From CAIWHR01 sp963724975 (GTDB lineage Bacteria; Pseudomonadota; Gammaproteobacteria; Burkholderiales; Casimicrobiaceae): 64,000 bases of DNA. The position numbers and the translations under genes were made by a program. The number at the start of each line of letters is the position of its first letter. Positions within the stretch are counted from its first letter, which is position 1. The stretch is from NCBI GenBank assembly GCA_963724975.1, contig CAVRXB010000002.1, positions 248,001 to 312,000 on the forward strand, given 5' to 3'. Positions 27,813-35,634 of this stretch are shown in pieces. The notes below the pieces were generated by a model. That model saw nothing but the letters and a program-made list of their open reading frames with translations, searched no databases and was not told the origin of the DNA.

Positions 27813-27903
27813 GATGCCCTCCTATCGATTGACAAGCATCGAAGTTCATTCTGCGCCCGTAATCTGGCAGGTAGCAAGAACTCGCCGAGCGACTGGGAAA
27901 CAT

Positions 27904-28136
27904 CAATTGCTACTCGCGGGCAAGAAGCCGATTCAGTCCTGCAACTCTTTCTCATCGGCAGTCCGACCGATTGACGAACCTGCGTCGGCCCCTTCCAATG
28001 GCCGGCGATGAATCCGCCACGACGCCTGCGCCTCGAGCCGCGCCCGTCGCGCATCGCATGCGCGACCATTGCGAGCGCTTGTGCCGCGTTTTGCGCACTG
28101 ATCCTGTTGCTGCCGCTCGATGCCTGGGCGACGCTG
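27904..28136 (+). repeat. Direct repeat, copy 2 (ppsA end to ygfX start)
   Basis: Second copy of the segment at 25940-26170. It retains a degraded version of the ppsA 3' end (codons for LLLAGKKP, but no stop at the right place) and the start of the intact ygfX-like gene. Several scattered substitutions and small indels show that the duplication is not recent. Confidence 0.85.
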
Positions 28137-28478
28137 GCGGCGGTTCTGACCATTTGCGGTATCGCAGCGCGCGCACTGTGGCGCTGCACGGGACGTGGCG
28201 TGCCCGCGCTGTTGCATGTTGGCTACGACCGGCGAATCACGGCGTCGTCGCGCGACGGTCAGTCGCGAAGCGGCGCGATCCTCGACGATTCGTATGTCGG
28301 CGCCATCCTCACGACGATCGTGTGGCGCCCCGATGGCGCGACTCGCTACGCGTGGCCGGAATCGATCGTGATCCTGCCGGACACGCTGCACGCGGACGAC
28401 TTTCGGCACTTGCGCGTGCTACTGCGCTACGGGCGGCCGGTCGTTGACGAGGAAACGAGCGGTCGTGTCGCTGGCTGA
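28008..28478 (+). CDS. YgfX/CptA-like inner-membrane protein
   Basis: The 156-aa product has two adjacent membrane spans near the N terminus (about 17-55, broken by a polar stretch) and a cytoplasmic C-terminal domain. The segment PDTLHADDFRHLRVLLRY matches the C-terminal signature of the YgfX (CptA) family, small membrane proteins reported as toxins or as partners of succinate dehydrogenase assembly factors. No antitoxin-like (SdhE/YgfY) gene is adjacent. Its last 52 bp overlap the convergent SDR gene. A truncated copy of its start lies 2 kb upstream. Confidence 0.66.
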   Translation: MNPPRRLRLEPRPSRIACATIASACAAFCALILLLPLDAWATLAAVLTICGIAARALWRCTGRGVPALLHVGYDRRITASSRDGQSRSGAILDDSYVGAILTTIVWRPDGATRYAWPESIVILPDTLHADDFRHLRVLLRYGRPVVDEETSGRVAG

Positions 28479-29239
28479 CCCGCGAGCCACGCGCGAGCAT
28501 CGATGAGCGCGCCGCTGTCGGCCTTTGCCTGTGCGCCGAGCAAATGAAGGTACAGCGGCACCAGCGACTCGATGGGTGGCAATGAATCCAGTTCGCCGCC
28601 TGGATGCGTGCGCGCGCGAAGCGGCGAACGAACCGGTCCGGGCACGACGGCGTTGATGCGCAGATTGGCGCGATTTTCCCATTCATCGGCCACGGTTGCC
28701 GCGAGCGTCGCGAGCGCCGCCTTCGATGCCGCGTAACCACCCCAGAACGCGCGCGGATCTTCGCCGCGCGAATCGAGCGTGAAGACGACGCTCGCATCGG
28801 GCGCCGAGCAGAGTAGCGGCAATGCCGCGCGCGTCAACGCGAGCGCGCCTGTCACGTTGACGTCGAACGCCATTCGCCACGCATCCGGGTCCTGATGCTC
28901 GACGGGCCCAAGAGAGCCGAGAAAAGCCGCCGTGTGAACGAGTCCGTCGAGCCTGCCCAACTGCGAGCGCAATGCACCGGCGACATTGTCGAAGTCCGCA
29001 CGTGATGCTTTCGCGAGATCGAGCGGCAGGATCGTTGGCTGTGGATGCCCGGCAACGACGATCTCGTCGTATAACGCTTCGAGCTTAGGCACGACGCGCC
29101 CATGAAGCACTACGGTGGCGCCGCGCGATGCGCAGGAAAGTGCCAACGGACGGCCCAAACCGCCAGTTGCGCCCGTGATGAGAATGGCGCGCCCAGTGAG
29201 ATCCACGGTCGATGCGATGTCGGAGGCGGGCAGCGGCAC
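28427..29239 (-). CDS. SDR family oxidoreductase (YciK-like)
   Basis: A short-chain dehydrogenase of about 270 aa. The cofactor motif is TGATGGLGR, VHTAAFLG takes the place of the usual NNAG, and YAASKAAL supplies the active-site YxxxK. The helix after NVTGALALTRAALP is typical of this group, which includes E. coli YciK. The start is uncertain. I chose GTG 29239; GTG 29206 is an alternative. The open frame continues upstream through the tRNA-Ala gene and cannot be coding there. The substrate is unknown. Confidence 0.82.
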   Translation of the reverse strand: MPLPASDIASTVDLTGRAILITGATGGLGRPLALSCASRGATVVLHGRVVPKLEALYDEIVVAGHPQPTILPLDLAKASRADFDNVAGALRSQLGRLDGLVHTAAFLGSLGPVEHQDPDAWRMAFDVNVTGALALTRAALPLLCSAPDASVVFTLDSRGEDPRAFWGGYAASKAALATLAATVADEWENRANLRINAVVPGPVRSPLRARTHPGGELDSLPPIESLVPLYLHLLGAQAKADSGALIDARAWLAGQPATRPLVSSSTTGRP

Positions 29240-29337
29240 GGATAAAAGGGATTCGCTTGCGGAATAAGTCAAGGCTTGGGCGGCCGCGATAATAGCGGAA
29301 ATGCATGCGTCCCGCCGTCGCGTGACTGATACGCGGT

Positions 29338-29366
29338 TTGCCAAGCCAGCGTCCGGCCGGTATAAT
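29338..29366 (+). promoter_or_regulatory. Sigma-70 promoter of tRNA-Ala
   Basis: A -35 box TTGCCA (29338-29343) and a perfect -10 box TATAAT (29361-29366) are separated by exactly 17 bp. The -10 box ends 14 bp before the tRNA-Ala gene. This is a strong housekeeping promoter and probably also drives the tRNA-Glu 53 bp beyond. Confidence 0.85.
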
Positions 29367-29380
29367 TTTCTGTTGGCCGT

Positions 29381-29456
<76 letters not shown>

Positions 29457-29509
29457 CGATCGATTTGCAGCGCGGCAACGTATGAGGCCACGCTGACGCA
29501 CTTCCCGCA

Positions 29510-29585
29510 GTCCCCATCGTCTAGAGGCCTAGGACATCACCCTTTCACGGTGAGTACAGGGGTTCGAATCCCCTTGGGGACGCCA
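29510..29585 (+). tRNA. tRNA-Glu (anticodon TTC), CCA absent or partial
   Basis: A 76-nt cloverleaf: acceptor GTCCCCA/TGGGGAC, anticodon stem TCACC/GGTGA with loop CTTTCAC (anticodon TTC), and a T-arm with normal TTCGAAT. The 3' end reads GCCA, so discriminator G and CCA are encoded. It lies 53 bp after tRNA-Ala and probably shares its promoter. Confidence 0.97.
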
Positions 29586-29690
29586 ACAAAATCAGTTTGT
29601 TGCTTGCGTTTATTCGTCGCTCCTTAGAAAGCAACCCGGCGCGAGCGCTGTCCAACCCGGGACTACGCGCCCTTTTCAGAGGTACCTGCC

Positions 29691-29951
29691 TTGACCCAAA
29701 TTCTTGACTACCTGAAGAAACATGGCCAGCTCCTCGATTCAGACATAGCGAAAGAGATGGGGATGTCTGTGGCCACGGTTCGCCAGCGCGTTGCCAGCTT
29801 GCGGGCAACAGGGGCGGTTGTCACGTGCGACCTGACGCGCTTCGAAAATGGTAAGCAGACTCAGGCGTGGGTGTGCCGCGCGTCGGGCTACACGCCGCCT
29901 CCAGCACCCGGACGCAAGGCAAAGCCGATTACGAAGGCGCCGCCCGCATAG
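29691..29951 (+). CDS. Small winged-helix DNA-binding protein
   Basis: The 86-aa product has a winged helix-turn-helix in its first 60 residues. ILDYLKKHGQLLDSDIAKEM and MSVATVRQRVASLRATGAV fit the helix-turn-helix, followed by a wing. A proline- and lysine-rich tail (GYTPPPAPGRKAKPITKAP) completes it. The start is TTG at 29691 with AGAGG 10 or so bases upstream; no in-frame ATG fits. It resembles replication- or phage-linked wHTH proteins as well as small repressors, and its target is unknown. Confidence 0.65.
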   Translation: MTQILDYLKKHGQLLDSDIAKEMGMSVATVRQRVASLRATGAVVTCDLTRFENGKQTQAWVCRASGYTPPPAPGRKAKPITKAPPA

Positions 29952-30006
29952 GCCGTTTTCCAATACGGGGTCCGTCGACGCGAACCCCGCACCGCTGCTC
30001 CCGAAC

Positions 30007-30555
30007 CTACTTGGGAGTGATCTTTGTGATCTTGTTGCCCTGTACTCCGAGCCCGGCCATGAGTCCTTTCTGGCCGAAGATGAAGGCGTAGATATCGTCC
30101 TTGGCGGTCGTCGTCGTCATCGTCTTCGCCTTGCCCTCGTCCATCACGACGACGGTTGGACCGACGCCGACCTCGAACCCATCCGCCTTGTCGAGTTGCG
30201 CAAGGGCGTTGGCGTTCATGAAGAACAGTGCGTAGCTATACGTCTGAGCGCCGGCCTGAAGTCCGATCGACGCGCCCGCGGTGCTGTAATAGGCGACGGC
30301 CTTTCCGCCCTTTAGCAGCGCGCCCTCCCCATATTGACCGCCGACGCCCAGGCCCGCCTTGGTGACTTTCGGGAAGACAAGAATGGCGTTCGCCGACGCT
30401 CCGAGCGCCTTCGCCGCGGGCACGCTGGCGTAGAGCTGCTGGAGGCTTGCGTTGGCATCGCTTCCGAGCTCGGCAGCTCCGGCGGCGATCGCAGATAGCG
30501 GCGCGAATGCGAACGCCGCTGCCACGAAAATCCTGCTCAAGGATCTCACGAACAT
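30007..30555 (-). CDS. SYLF-domain (Ysc84-like) lipid-binding exported protein
   Basis: The 182-aa product has a signal peptide (FVAAAFAFAPLSAIAAGAA, cut near residue 25) and a SYLF domain. Typical blocks are AILVFPKVTKAGLGVGGQYG, YYSTAGASIGLQAGAQTYSY and GFEVGVGPTVVVMDEGKA. Eukaryotic SYLF proteins bind phosphoinositides; the bacterial ones are periplasmic and poorly characterised. It is a single gene transcribed away from the DUF502 gene's direction of entry, with a 140-bp gap to that gene's stop. Confidence 0.86.
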   Translation of the reverse strand: MFVRSLSRIFVAAAFAFAPLSAIAAGAAELGSDANASLQQLYASVPAAKALGASANAILVFPKVTKAGLGVGGQYGEGALLKGGKAVAYYSTAGASIGLQAGAQTYSYALFFMNANALAQLDKADGFEVGVGPTVVVMDEGKAKTMTTTTAKDDIYAFIFGQKGLMAGLGVQGNKITKITPK

Positions 30556-30696
30556 TTCATGCTCCTCGTTTCATTTGTTACCCGCGTGCGCGGGAGGACC
30601 ACCCAGCATGTACCGATGAATTCGGCAAGGAGTTACCGATAGCGGCGCTCCTCGTTGGAAGTGCATCGCGAATCGTGCACTCGCCCTTCGTCGGCG

Positions 30697-31317
30697 TCAA
30701 CTCGCCCCGGTGGTATCCGTCTCTCGAACGGCCTCGATACGCTTCATCCTTGCCAGCAGCTCTCTCGAGCCCGCGCCCCACTTCGAGATGACGCTGACGG
30801 CGCTCGTGAAGGGCACGTCGACCACATGCACGCGGTTCTTGGCGATGATGTATATCGCGCCTGCCGCGGGTGTCGGGACCGAAGGAACGAAGATGGCGCA
30901 GTGATCGTCGTCGCACTCCTCGACGAGGAAAGCCGGGACCAGCGCGTCCTCGATCTCGGCCAGCACGACGGTGAAGGTCTGCTCGTCCTCCTTCCCGGCG
31001 ATTTTGCGCGAGAGGCCGCGGATGAGCGCGTAGCCCGGAATACGTTCGAGGACCGTGCGCTCGATTGCATTCTTTGCCCGCCGTCCCGGTCCGGTCCGCA
31101 CCGCAACTCCGCAGGCGAAGCATGCCGCGATGAGGATCAGTATTGCGATCACTTCGCGCAACGGAAGCGCCTCCGGCAATCCCGCGGTGATCGGTGCAAC
31201 CAACCCTACGATGCCTCCGAGTGCCTTCAGGAGCAGGAGCACGCTCAGGTAAATCGGTATCAGGACGAGCACGCCGCCTATCAGCGTGGTCTTGGTGAAC
31301 TCGGCGATAGTCCGCAT
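30697..31317 (-). CDS. DUF502 inner-membrane protein
   Basis: The 206-aa product has two N-terminal membrane helices (about 10-33 and 48-70: TLIGGVLVLIPIYLSVLLLL, then EVIAILILIAACFACGVAV). They are followed by the DUF502 cytoplasmic domain with ERIPGYALIRGLSRKIAG. Function is unknown; plant relatives are linked to membrane trafficking. The ATG at 31317 has a near-perfect AAGGAGG site a few bases upstream, which fixes the start. A longer frame upstream has no similarity. Confidence 0.88.
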   Translation of the reverse strand: MRTIAEFTKTTLIGGVLVLIPIYLSVLLLLKALGGIVGLVAPITAGLPEALPLREVIAILILIAACFACGVAVRTGPGRRAKNAIERTVLERIPGYALIRGLSRKIAGKEDEQTFTVVLAEIEDALVPAFLVEECDDDHCAIFVPSVPTPAAGAIYIIAKNRVHVVDVPFTSAVSVISKWGAGSRELLARMKRIEAVRETDTTGAS

Positions 31318-31531
31318 TCGGCCTCCTTGGCGCAAGTCCGGCGCGCCGTTAGGGTGGGTCTCGGCGCGCGATCGTGATGGAAAGTGTCTAGTCCGATAGC
31401 TTTGCGTGATCTCGCAAGTCATCCATACTGCTCTTCGGCGCTGCAAATTTCATGATGTCCTACGCCTGTGAGACCTTGCAGGTCAATGGGCTCGAACTCA
31501 TCAGGGCGACCTTGGGTTTGCCGACAGGATC

Positions 31532-32866
31532 CTACGTTTTCGCTGTCCGTTCACTCACCGCGGCGACCTTTGCCAAGACAGCACGGCGCACAAGATCGAT
31601 GTGCTCGCGCAACGTGTACGCTTCACTCGCAAAGCTCGCCGGCGTGGTGATGCGTTCGACGCCGCGCTCGATTCGTTCGAGGTCCGAGAGCCAACGATCG
31701 ACAGGAAGCTCGCTCTCGCGCAGCCGGACATCCCGTTCCAACAGTGTCAGCTCGCCATACCAGCGATAGATGCGTGAGCGCACACGCCAGCGCATAACCT
31801 GCGGCAGGAATTTGATCAACGGCACCATCACCACGAGGAGCGGCACGACAATGATGACGAAGCGCTCGACGAACGTCGCGACCCAAAACGGGAGATAGCG
31901 GTAGAGCAGGCTCGGCCCGAAGCGGCGGTGCCTGATGGCGTCCGGCGACACTCGCAGGTCGACTTGCTCGACGTTGGGGAATTCGTTGGGCGCTTCGAAA
32001 TAACCCTGGTCATCGTGTTCGTCGCGGGTGAGCTCGAGCAGAAGGTTGACAACGGCCGGATGCACATCGTCACGCGCAGCGAGCATCGCCTCGGTGCTAA
32101 TCAGCGCAATGTCGCGTGGTGGCGTCAGGGGCGCGAATTCGATAGCGCCGGCGTGCAGAGTGCGTCGGGTCAGGAAAGAGTACCGCTGCGGATATGCATC
32201 CGCCTGCGCGAGACTCACGAGCTCAAGTGCCGGATCGGTCAGCGCCGCCCGGATCGTCGGTGAGCGCACGCCGCCGACCATCAGCGCGGCATCGACACCG
32301 TCGCTTTTCAATTCGACCTGCGAACGGTCGGTTGGTACTCGCAGCAGCCTGGAATTGGCTGCGGTAACGCCGCTTGCTGCAAGTAGCGGCGTTGCGAGGG
32401 CATTGGTGCCGCTGCCTGGCATGCCCATGGAGATTCGTTTGCCAGCAAGCGCGGCCAGGGCGTCGATCTGCTCGCCGCGTCGCACGAAGACCCACAATGG
32501 CTCGTAGTAGAGGCTTGCGATCATGACCAGGGAATTGGCCTCGGGAAACGCAGCAAGGCCACCCTGCACGAATGCAATGTCCACACCTGAGTTTCGATCG
32601 AGTAGCAACCGGTAATTTTCGCCCGCGCCCTCGGTCATCCGCTCTTCGAGGGTCACACCTTCGGTGGCCAGCACCTCCTTGTAGCGTTGTGCTTGCTGAT
32701 GGTAGAGGCTGAATTCGGGACCGGACGCCAGGACAATCTTGCGCGGCGGAATTGGGTCCAGAAACCGAAACGACAGCCAGATGCAGGCGCCTGCCAGCAG
32801 CGCACCGAGCACGACGATGCGGAGTAAATCGCGTCGGGAAAACAGGAGAAACTCGCTCAGCGGCAT
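31532..32866 (-). CDS. TAXI-type TRAP substrate-binding protein, membrane-anchored
   Basis: The 444-aa product has an N-terminal span (about 15-33) and a TAXI/NMT1-like periplasmic domain (about 40-300). Typical features are IVLASGPEFSLYHQQAQRY, the VDIAFVQGGLA segment and KRISMGMPGSGTNALATPLL. Unusually, a second span (about 325-350, VERFVIIVVPLLVVMVPLIK) and a ~90-residue charged C-terminal domain follow. No TRAP permease gene is adjacent. It may therefore act as an anchored sensor or binding protein rather than a classic transporter component. Confidence 0.82.
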   Translation of the reverse strand: MPLSEFLLFSRRDLLRIVVLGALLAGACIWLSFRFLDPIPPRKIVLASGPEFSLYHQQAQRYKEVLATEGVTLEERMTEGAGENYRLLLDRNSGVDIAFVQGGLAAFPEANSLVMIASLYYEPLWVFVRRGEQIDALAALAGKRISMGMPGSGTNALATPLLAASGVTAANSRLLRVPTDRSQVELKSDGVDAALMVGGVRSPTIRAALTDPALELVSLAQADAYPQRYSFLTRRTLHAGAIEFAPLTPPRDIALISTEAMLAARDDVHPAVVNLLLELTRDEHDDQGYFEAPNEFPNVEQVDLRVSPDAIRHRRFGPSLLYRYLPFWVATFVERFVIIVVPLLVVMVPLIKFLPQVMRWRVRSRIYRWYGELTLLERDVRLRESELPVDRWLSDLERIERGVERITTPASFASEAYTLREHIDLVRRAVLAKVAAVSERTAKT

Positions 32867-33141
32867 GGATCGGATCGACGAAAGGGTGCGGTCACGTGCT
32901 TCGTGGACCCGATTCTATCGATCGCGAGCGCAGTTGACGAATGAGGCGCGCGAGATGGAAATCCTTCTCGGGGCCACATTTGACTTCCGCGATGATTCGT
33001 CGTAATAAAGTTGACGCGGCCGCAGGCGCAGAGCTTCGGTGCCTGCCCATTTCTGCAGACAACCTCAGGGGCGCGACTGCTCTCGCCGCGCGGGGCGTTT
33101 GGCAAACGTCGCAGGTGCAATTTTCTCAATCGGAGATAACC

Positions 33142-33900
33142 ATGTTACAAAAGCTTCTTTCGCTCGGCTTGCTGGCGATGTCGCTCGCGGCACCCGGTGC
33201 GCTTGCGCAGACCGCCGCCGCACCAGCGACGAATCCCGTCGATCCCGCGTCGATTCAGGCCTTGAAGGACATGGGTGCGTACCTGCAGACGCTGAAGCGG
33301 TTTCAGGTATCGACCGACCTGACGGGCGAGCGGGTTCTGGCCGATGGCCAAAAATTGCAGCATGCGGCGACGGCGGATATGGACGTCGAACGCCCCAACA
33401 AGGTGCGCGCCATAATGCACAGCGCTCGTTCCCAACGCGAGCTCCTCTACGACGGCAAGATGGTCACGCTCTACATGCCGGCACAGAAGTATTACTCGAC
33501 GGTCGAATTTTCAGGAACGATTGGGGGGCTGATTGACCAGCTGGAGAAAAAGTACGGCGTGCAACTCCCGTTGCAGGATCTCTTTCTCTGGGGCACACCA
33601 GCGGCACCGCTCGACAAGATCGAATCGGCGATGAATGCCGGCCAGGATTTCGTGGACGACGATCTCTGCGACCACTACGCCTTCCGCCAGGACAAGATCG
33701 ATTGGCAGATATGGATCACCACGGGAAGCAAGCCGTTGCCGCGCAAGGTTGTGATCACCAATCGCACCGACGAAGCGCGTCCCCAGTCGGTTTCGCTGAT
33801 CGACTGGAATCTGAAACCGAAATTCACGGACGCGGTGTTCAAGTTCACGCCGCCCAAGGGCGCGTCCAAGATCGAAATCGTTCCGCTGAAGACAAAGTAG
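33142..33900 (+). CDS. DUF2092 periplasmic protein
   Basis: The 252-aa product carries a signal peptide (MLQKLLSLGLLAMSLAAPGA, cut after LAQ near residue 23) and a DUF2092 domain. That domain is expected to have a LolA/LppX-like half-barrel fold (for example YLQTLKRFQVSTDLTGERVL, MYMPAQKYYS-like LYMPAQKYYSTVEFSG). Such proteins may bind lipids in the periplasm. The ATG at 33142 has GGAGA upstream. The glycine-rich protein gene begins 12 bp after its stop, so they are probably co-transcribed. Confidence 0.85.
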   Translation: MLQKLLSLGLLAMSLAAPGALAQTAAAPATNPVDPASIQALKDMGAYLQTLKRFQVSTDLTGERVLADGQKLQHAATADMDVERPNKVRAIMHSARSQRELLYDGKMVTLYMPAQKYYSTVEFSGTIGGLIDQLEKKYGVQLPLQDLFLWGTPAAPLDKIESAMNAGQDFVDDDLCDHYAFRQDKIDWQIWITTGSKPLPRKVVITNRTDEARPQSVSLIDWNLKPKFTDAVFKFTPPKGASKIEIVPLKTK

Positions 33901-33912
33901 AGGAGCGCGAAC

Positions 33913-34484
33913 ATGAAGAAATCATTCGGCAAATTGTTTTCGACCGCGTTGGCCATCGTCGTTGTGGCCAGCTTCGCCATGACCCCCTACGCTGATGCCG
34001 CACGAGGGGGCGGTGGGGGTGGCGGGGGCGGTGGCCGCGGTGGTGGCGGCGGTGGTGGCGGCGGTGGTGGGGTGGTGGTGGCGGCGCTCGCTCGGGGGGC
34101 GGCGGTGGCGGTGGTCAAGCAGCGGGCGGCAGCAGACAGCAGGCGCAGGCCAACAACAGCAGGGCGGATCCGCGGACGAACAATGCCAGGAGCGGCAGCG
34201 TCAACAACGTCAACAACGTCAACGCCGAGCGAAACGTCAACGTCAATGTCGAAGGCGGGGGTTGCTGTGGCGGCGGCTGGGACAATGACTATCATCCCGT
34301 CGCGACGGCAGCAGCGGTAACGGCCGCCGTTGGAGTGACATCCGCGATCGTAGGCTCGATGGTGCAAAGCGTGCCGCCAAACTGCGTGCCGGTGAACTAC
34401 GGGGGCATGATCTATCAACAATGCGGAGGCACCTGGTATCAACCCCAGGGGTCGCAGTACGTCGTGGTCGGCCCGCCGTATTGA
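33913..34484 (+). CDS. Glycine-rich exported protein, frameshifted in the Gly tract
   Basis: The product starts with a signal peptide (FSTALAIVVVASFAMTPYADA) and then a run of more than 20 glycines coded by GGT/GGC repeats. Near 34068 the frame slips. Restoring one base gives a 190-aa protein. After the glycines it would contain an Asn/Val-rich stretch (VNNVNNVNAERNVNVNVEG), CCGGGW, an Ala/Val-rich helix, and an end with PPNCVPVNYGGMIYQQCGG and VVVGPPY. The repeat makes a sequencing slip likely. It follows the DUF2092 gene by 12 bp and is followed by a terminator. Function is unknown. Confidence 0.75.
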
Positions 34485-34493
34485 CTCTTGATC

Positions 34494-34526
34494 GAAGGGG
34501 CCGCAACGGCGGCGGTCCCTTCTTTC
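34494..34526 (+). terminator. Putative terminator after the glycine-rich gene
   Basis: A stem of about 11 bp (GAAGGGGCCGC paired with a GGCGGTCCCTTC arm, one G-T pair) is followed by a short T-rich stretch, TTTCGTGT. It starts 10 bases after the stop at 34484. The T-run is weak. Confidence 0.55.
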
Positions 34527-34621
34527 GTGTAAAAATTCTCACAAGCGATTCGTCGTGAGAGGCGCGAACCGATTGCGCTTGCAATTCGTTCGCGTTGAGG
34601 CGGTCTGCTAAGGTAATTCGA

Positions 34622-35554
34622 TCAGAACCGGTACGCGGCGGCGGCCAGGATCGACATTCGAGCGCCGAGCCCTCCTTCGACAAGAAAGACGAAGTCCTTG
34701 CCGAACTCGACGAGGCCGCCGACCAGCGTGTTCCACGGTTTCAGCGGCGACTGCACGACAATAAATTGGAGGTCCGTGTTGGCGACGCTGCCCGCGACCT
34801 CTTGCTGGATGCGCTGATACATCGCACCGAGCCAGATCCCCCCGCTGGTGGATGCACCGGCCGTGCCATGCAAGCCCACCCTGGCCGAGAAGACCGTAGC
34901 CACTGGCTTCGTGTCGGCGATCAACGTTTCATTTTTGAACGATAGGGTGGTCTTGGTACGGTTCAAATCGGCCACCACGAAAGTGGTCAGGTCGTGCCAG
35001 TCGCTCACCTTGAACCCGCCCTGAAGCGTCACGCCGCCGCCATAGGTCGGGCCGTGGAACGAGGCATTGAGCTGCAGAATTCTGGGCTCGATGAGTCCTA
35101 AAATGGGTTCTTCGGGAACCTGAATGAGGCCGTTGGTGGTTCCCGCGGTATATCCGACGAGGGCGTAGACGTCCAGAAACGGAAACACCAGGACGTCGAA
35201 CTTAGCCGAGAGATTCTGCTGCGACGTGTCCACCCGATTAATTTCCAGGAAGTTCGTGACCGATACCGGGTCCTTTCCCCTGAATCCCAACTTCAGATCG
35301 TGAATAGTCACCGGCTGTCGAGCCGAGTAGGCGGTGACGCCGATCCCGAACGGGAGCGGAAGTTGATAGCCCATTGCCTCGGCTTCCGCACCCCATATGG
35401 GCAGCCCCGACCAGTGCGCCTGAGGAGGTGCGGCGTCAGCCGCCAGTGCGCCAACGGAAAACATGGAAAGCACTAACAGGCCGCTCGCAATGAGCGGGGG
35501 AAGCGGTACGCACCAGGATATTCTTCTCATCGTCAAGCGCACATCAGGACTCAT
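34622..35554 (-). CDS. Outer-membrane beta-barrel-like protein
   Basis: The 310-aa product has a signal peptide (LIASGLLVLSMFSVGALA, cut near residue 38). The mature part is rich in alternating aromatic/hydrophobic strands and ends in Phe (ILAAAAYRF), as in outer-membrane barrels. Segments such as DVYALVGYTAGTTNG and FVVADLNRTKTTLSF look like strands. The start at 35554 has AGGGGAGA upstream. The family is not recognised with confidence. It diverges from the BamA/TamA-like gene, whose start lies about 80 bp away, so the two share a promoter region. Confidence 0.72.
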   Translation of the reverse strand: MSPDVRLTMRRISWCVPLPPLIASGLLVLSMFSVGALAADAAPPQAHWSGLPIWGAEAEAMGYQLPLPFGIGVTAYSARQPVTIHDLKLGFRGKDPVSVTNFLEINRVDTSQQNLSAKFDVLVFPFLDVYALVGYTAGTTNGLIQVPEEPILGLIEPRILQLNASFHGPTYGGGVTLQGGFKVSDWHDLTTFVVADLNRTKTTLSFKNETLIADTKPVATVFSARVGLHGTAGASTSGGIWLGAMYQRIQQEVAGSVANTDLQFIVVQSPLKPWNTLVGGLVEFGKDFVFLVEGGLGARMSILAAAAYRF

Positions 35555-35634
35555 ACTGCGTCTCCCCTGAGATCCAAACGGCGAACGACCGCAATGGCTA
35601 TTGTTGCGAACGAGAATATACCTTTGTTTCCTGC

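Noticed and set aside
29581..29600. Hairpin just after tRNA-Glu as a terminator
   Set aside because: The AACAAA/TTTGTT stem is short and AT-rich and overlaps the tRNA end; no T-run follows.
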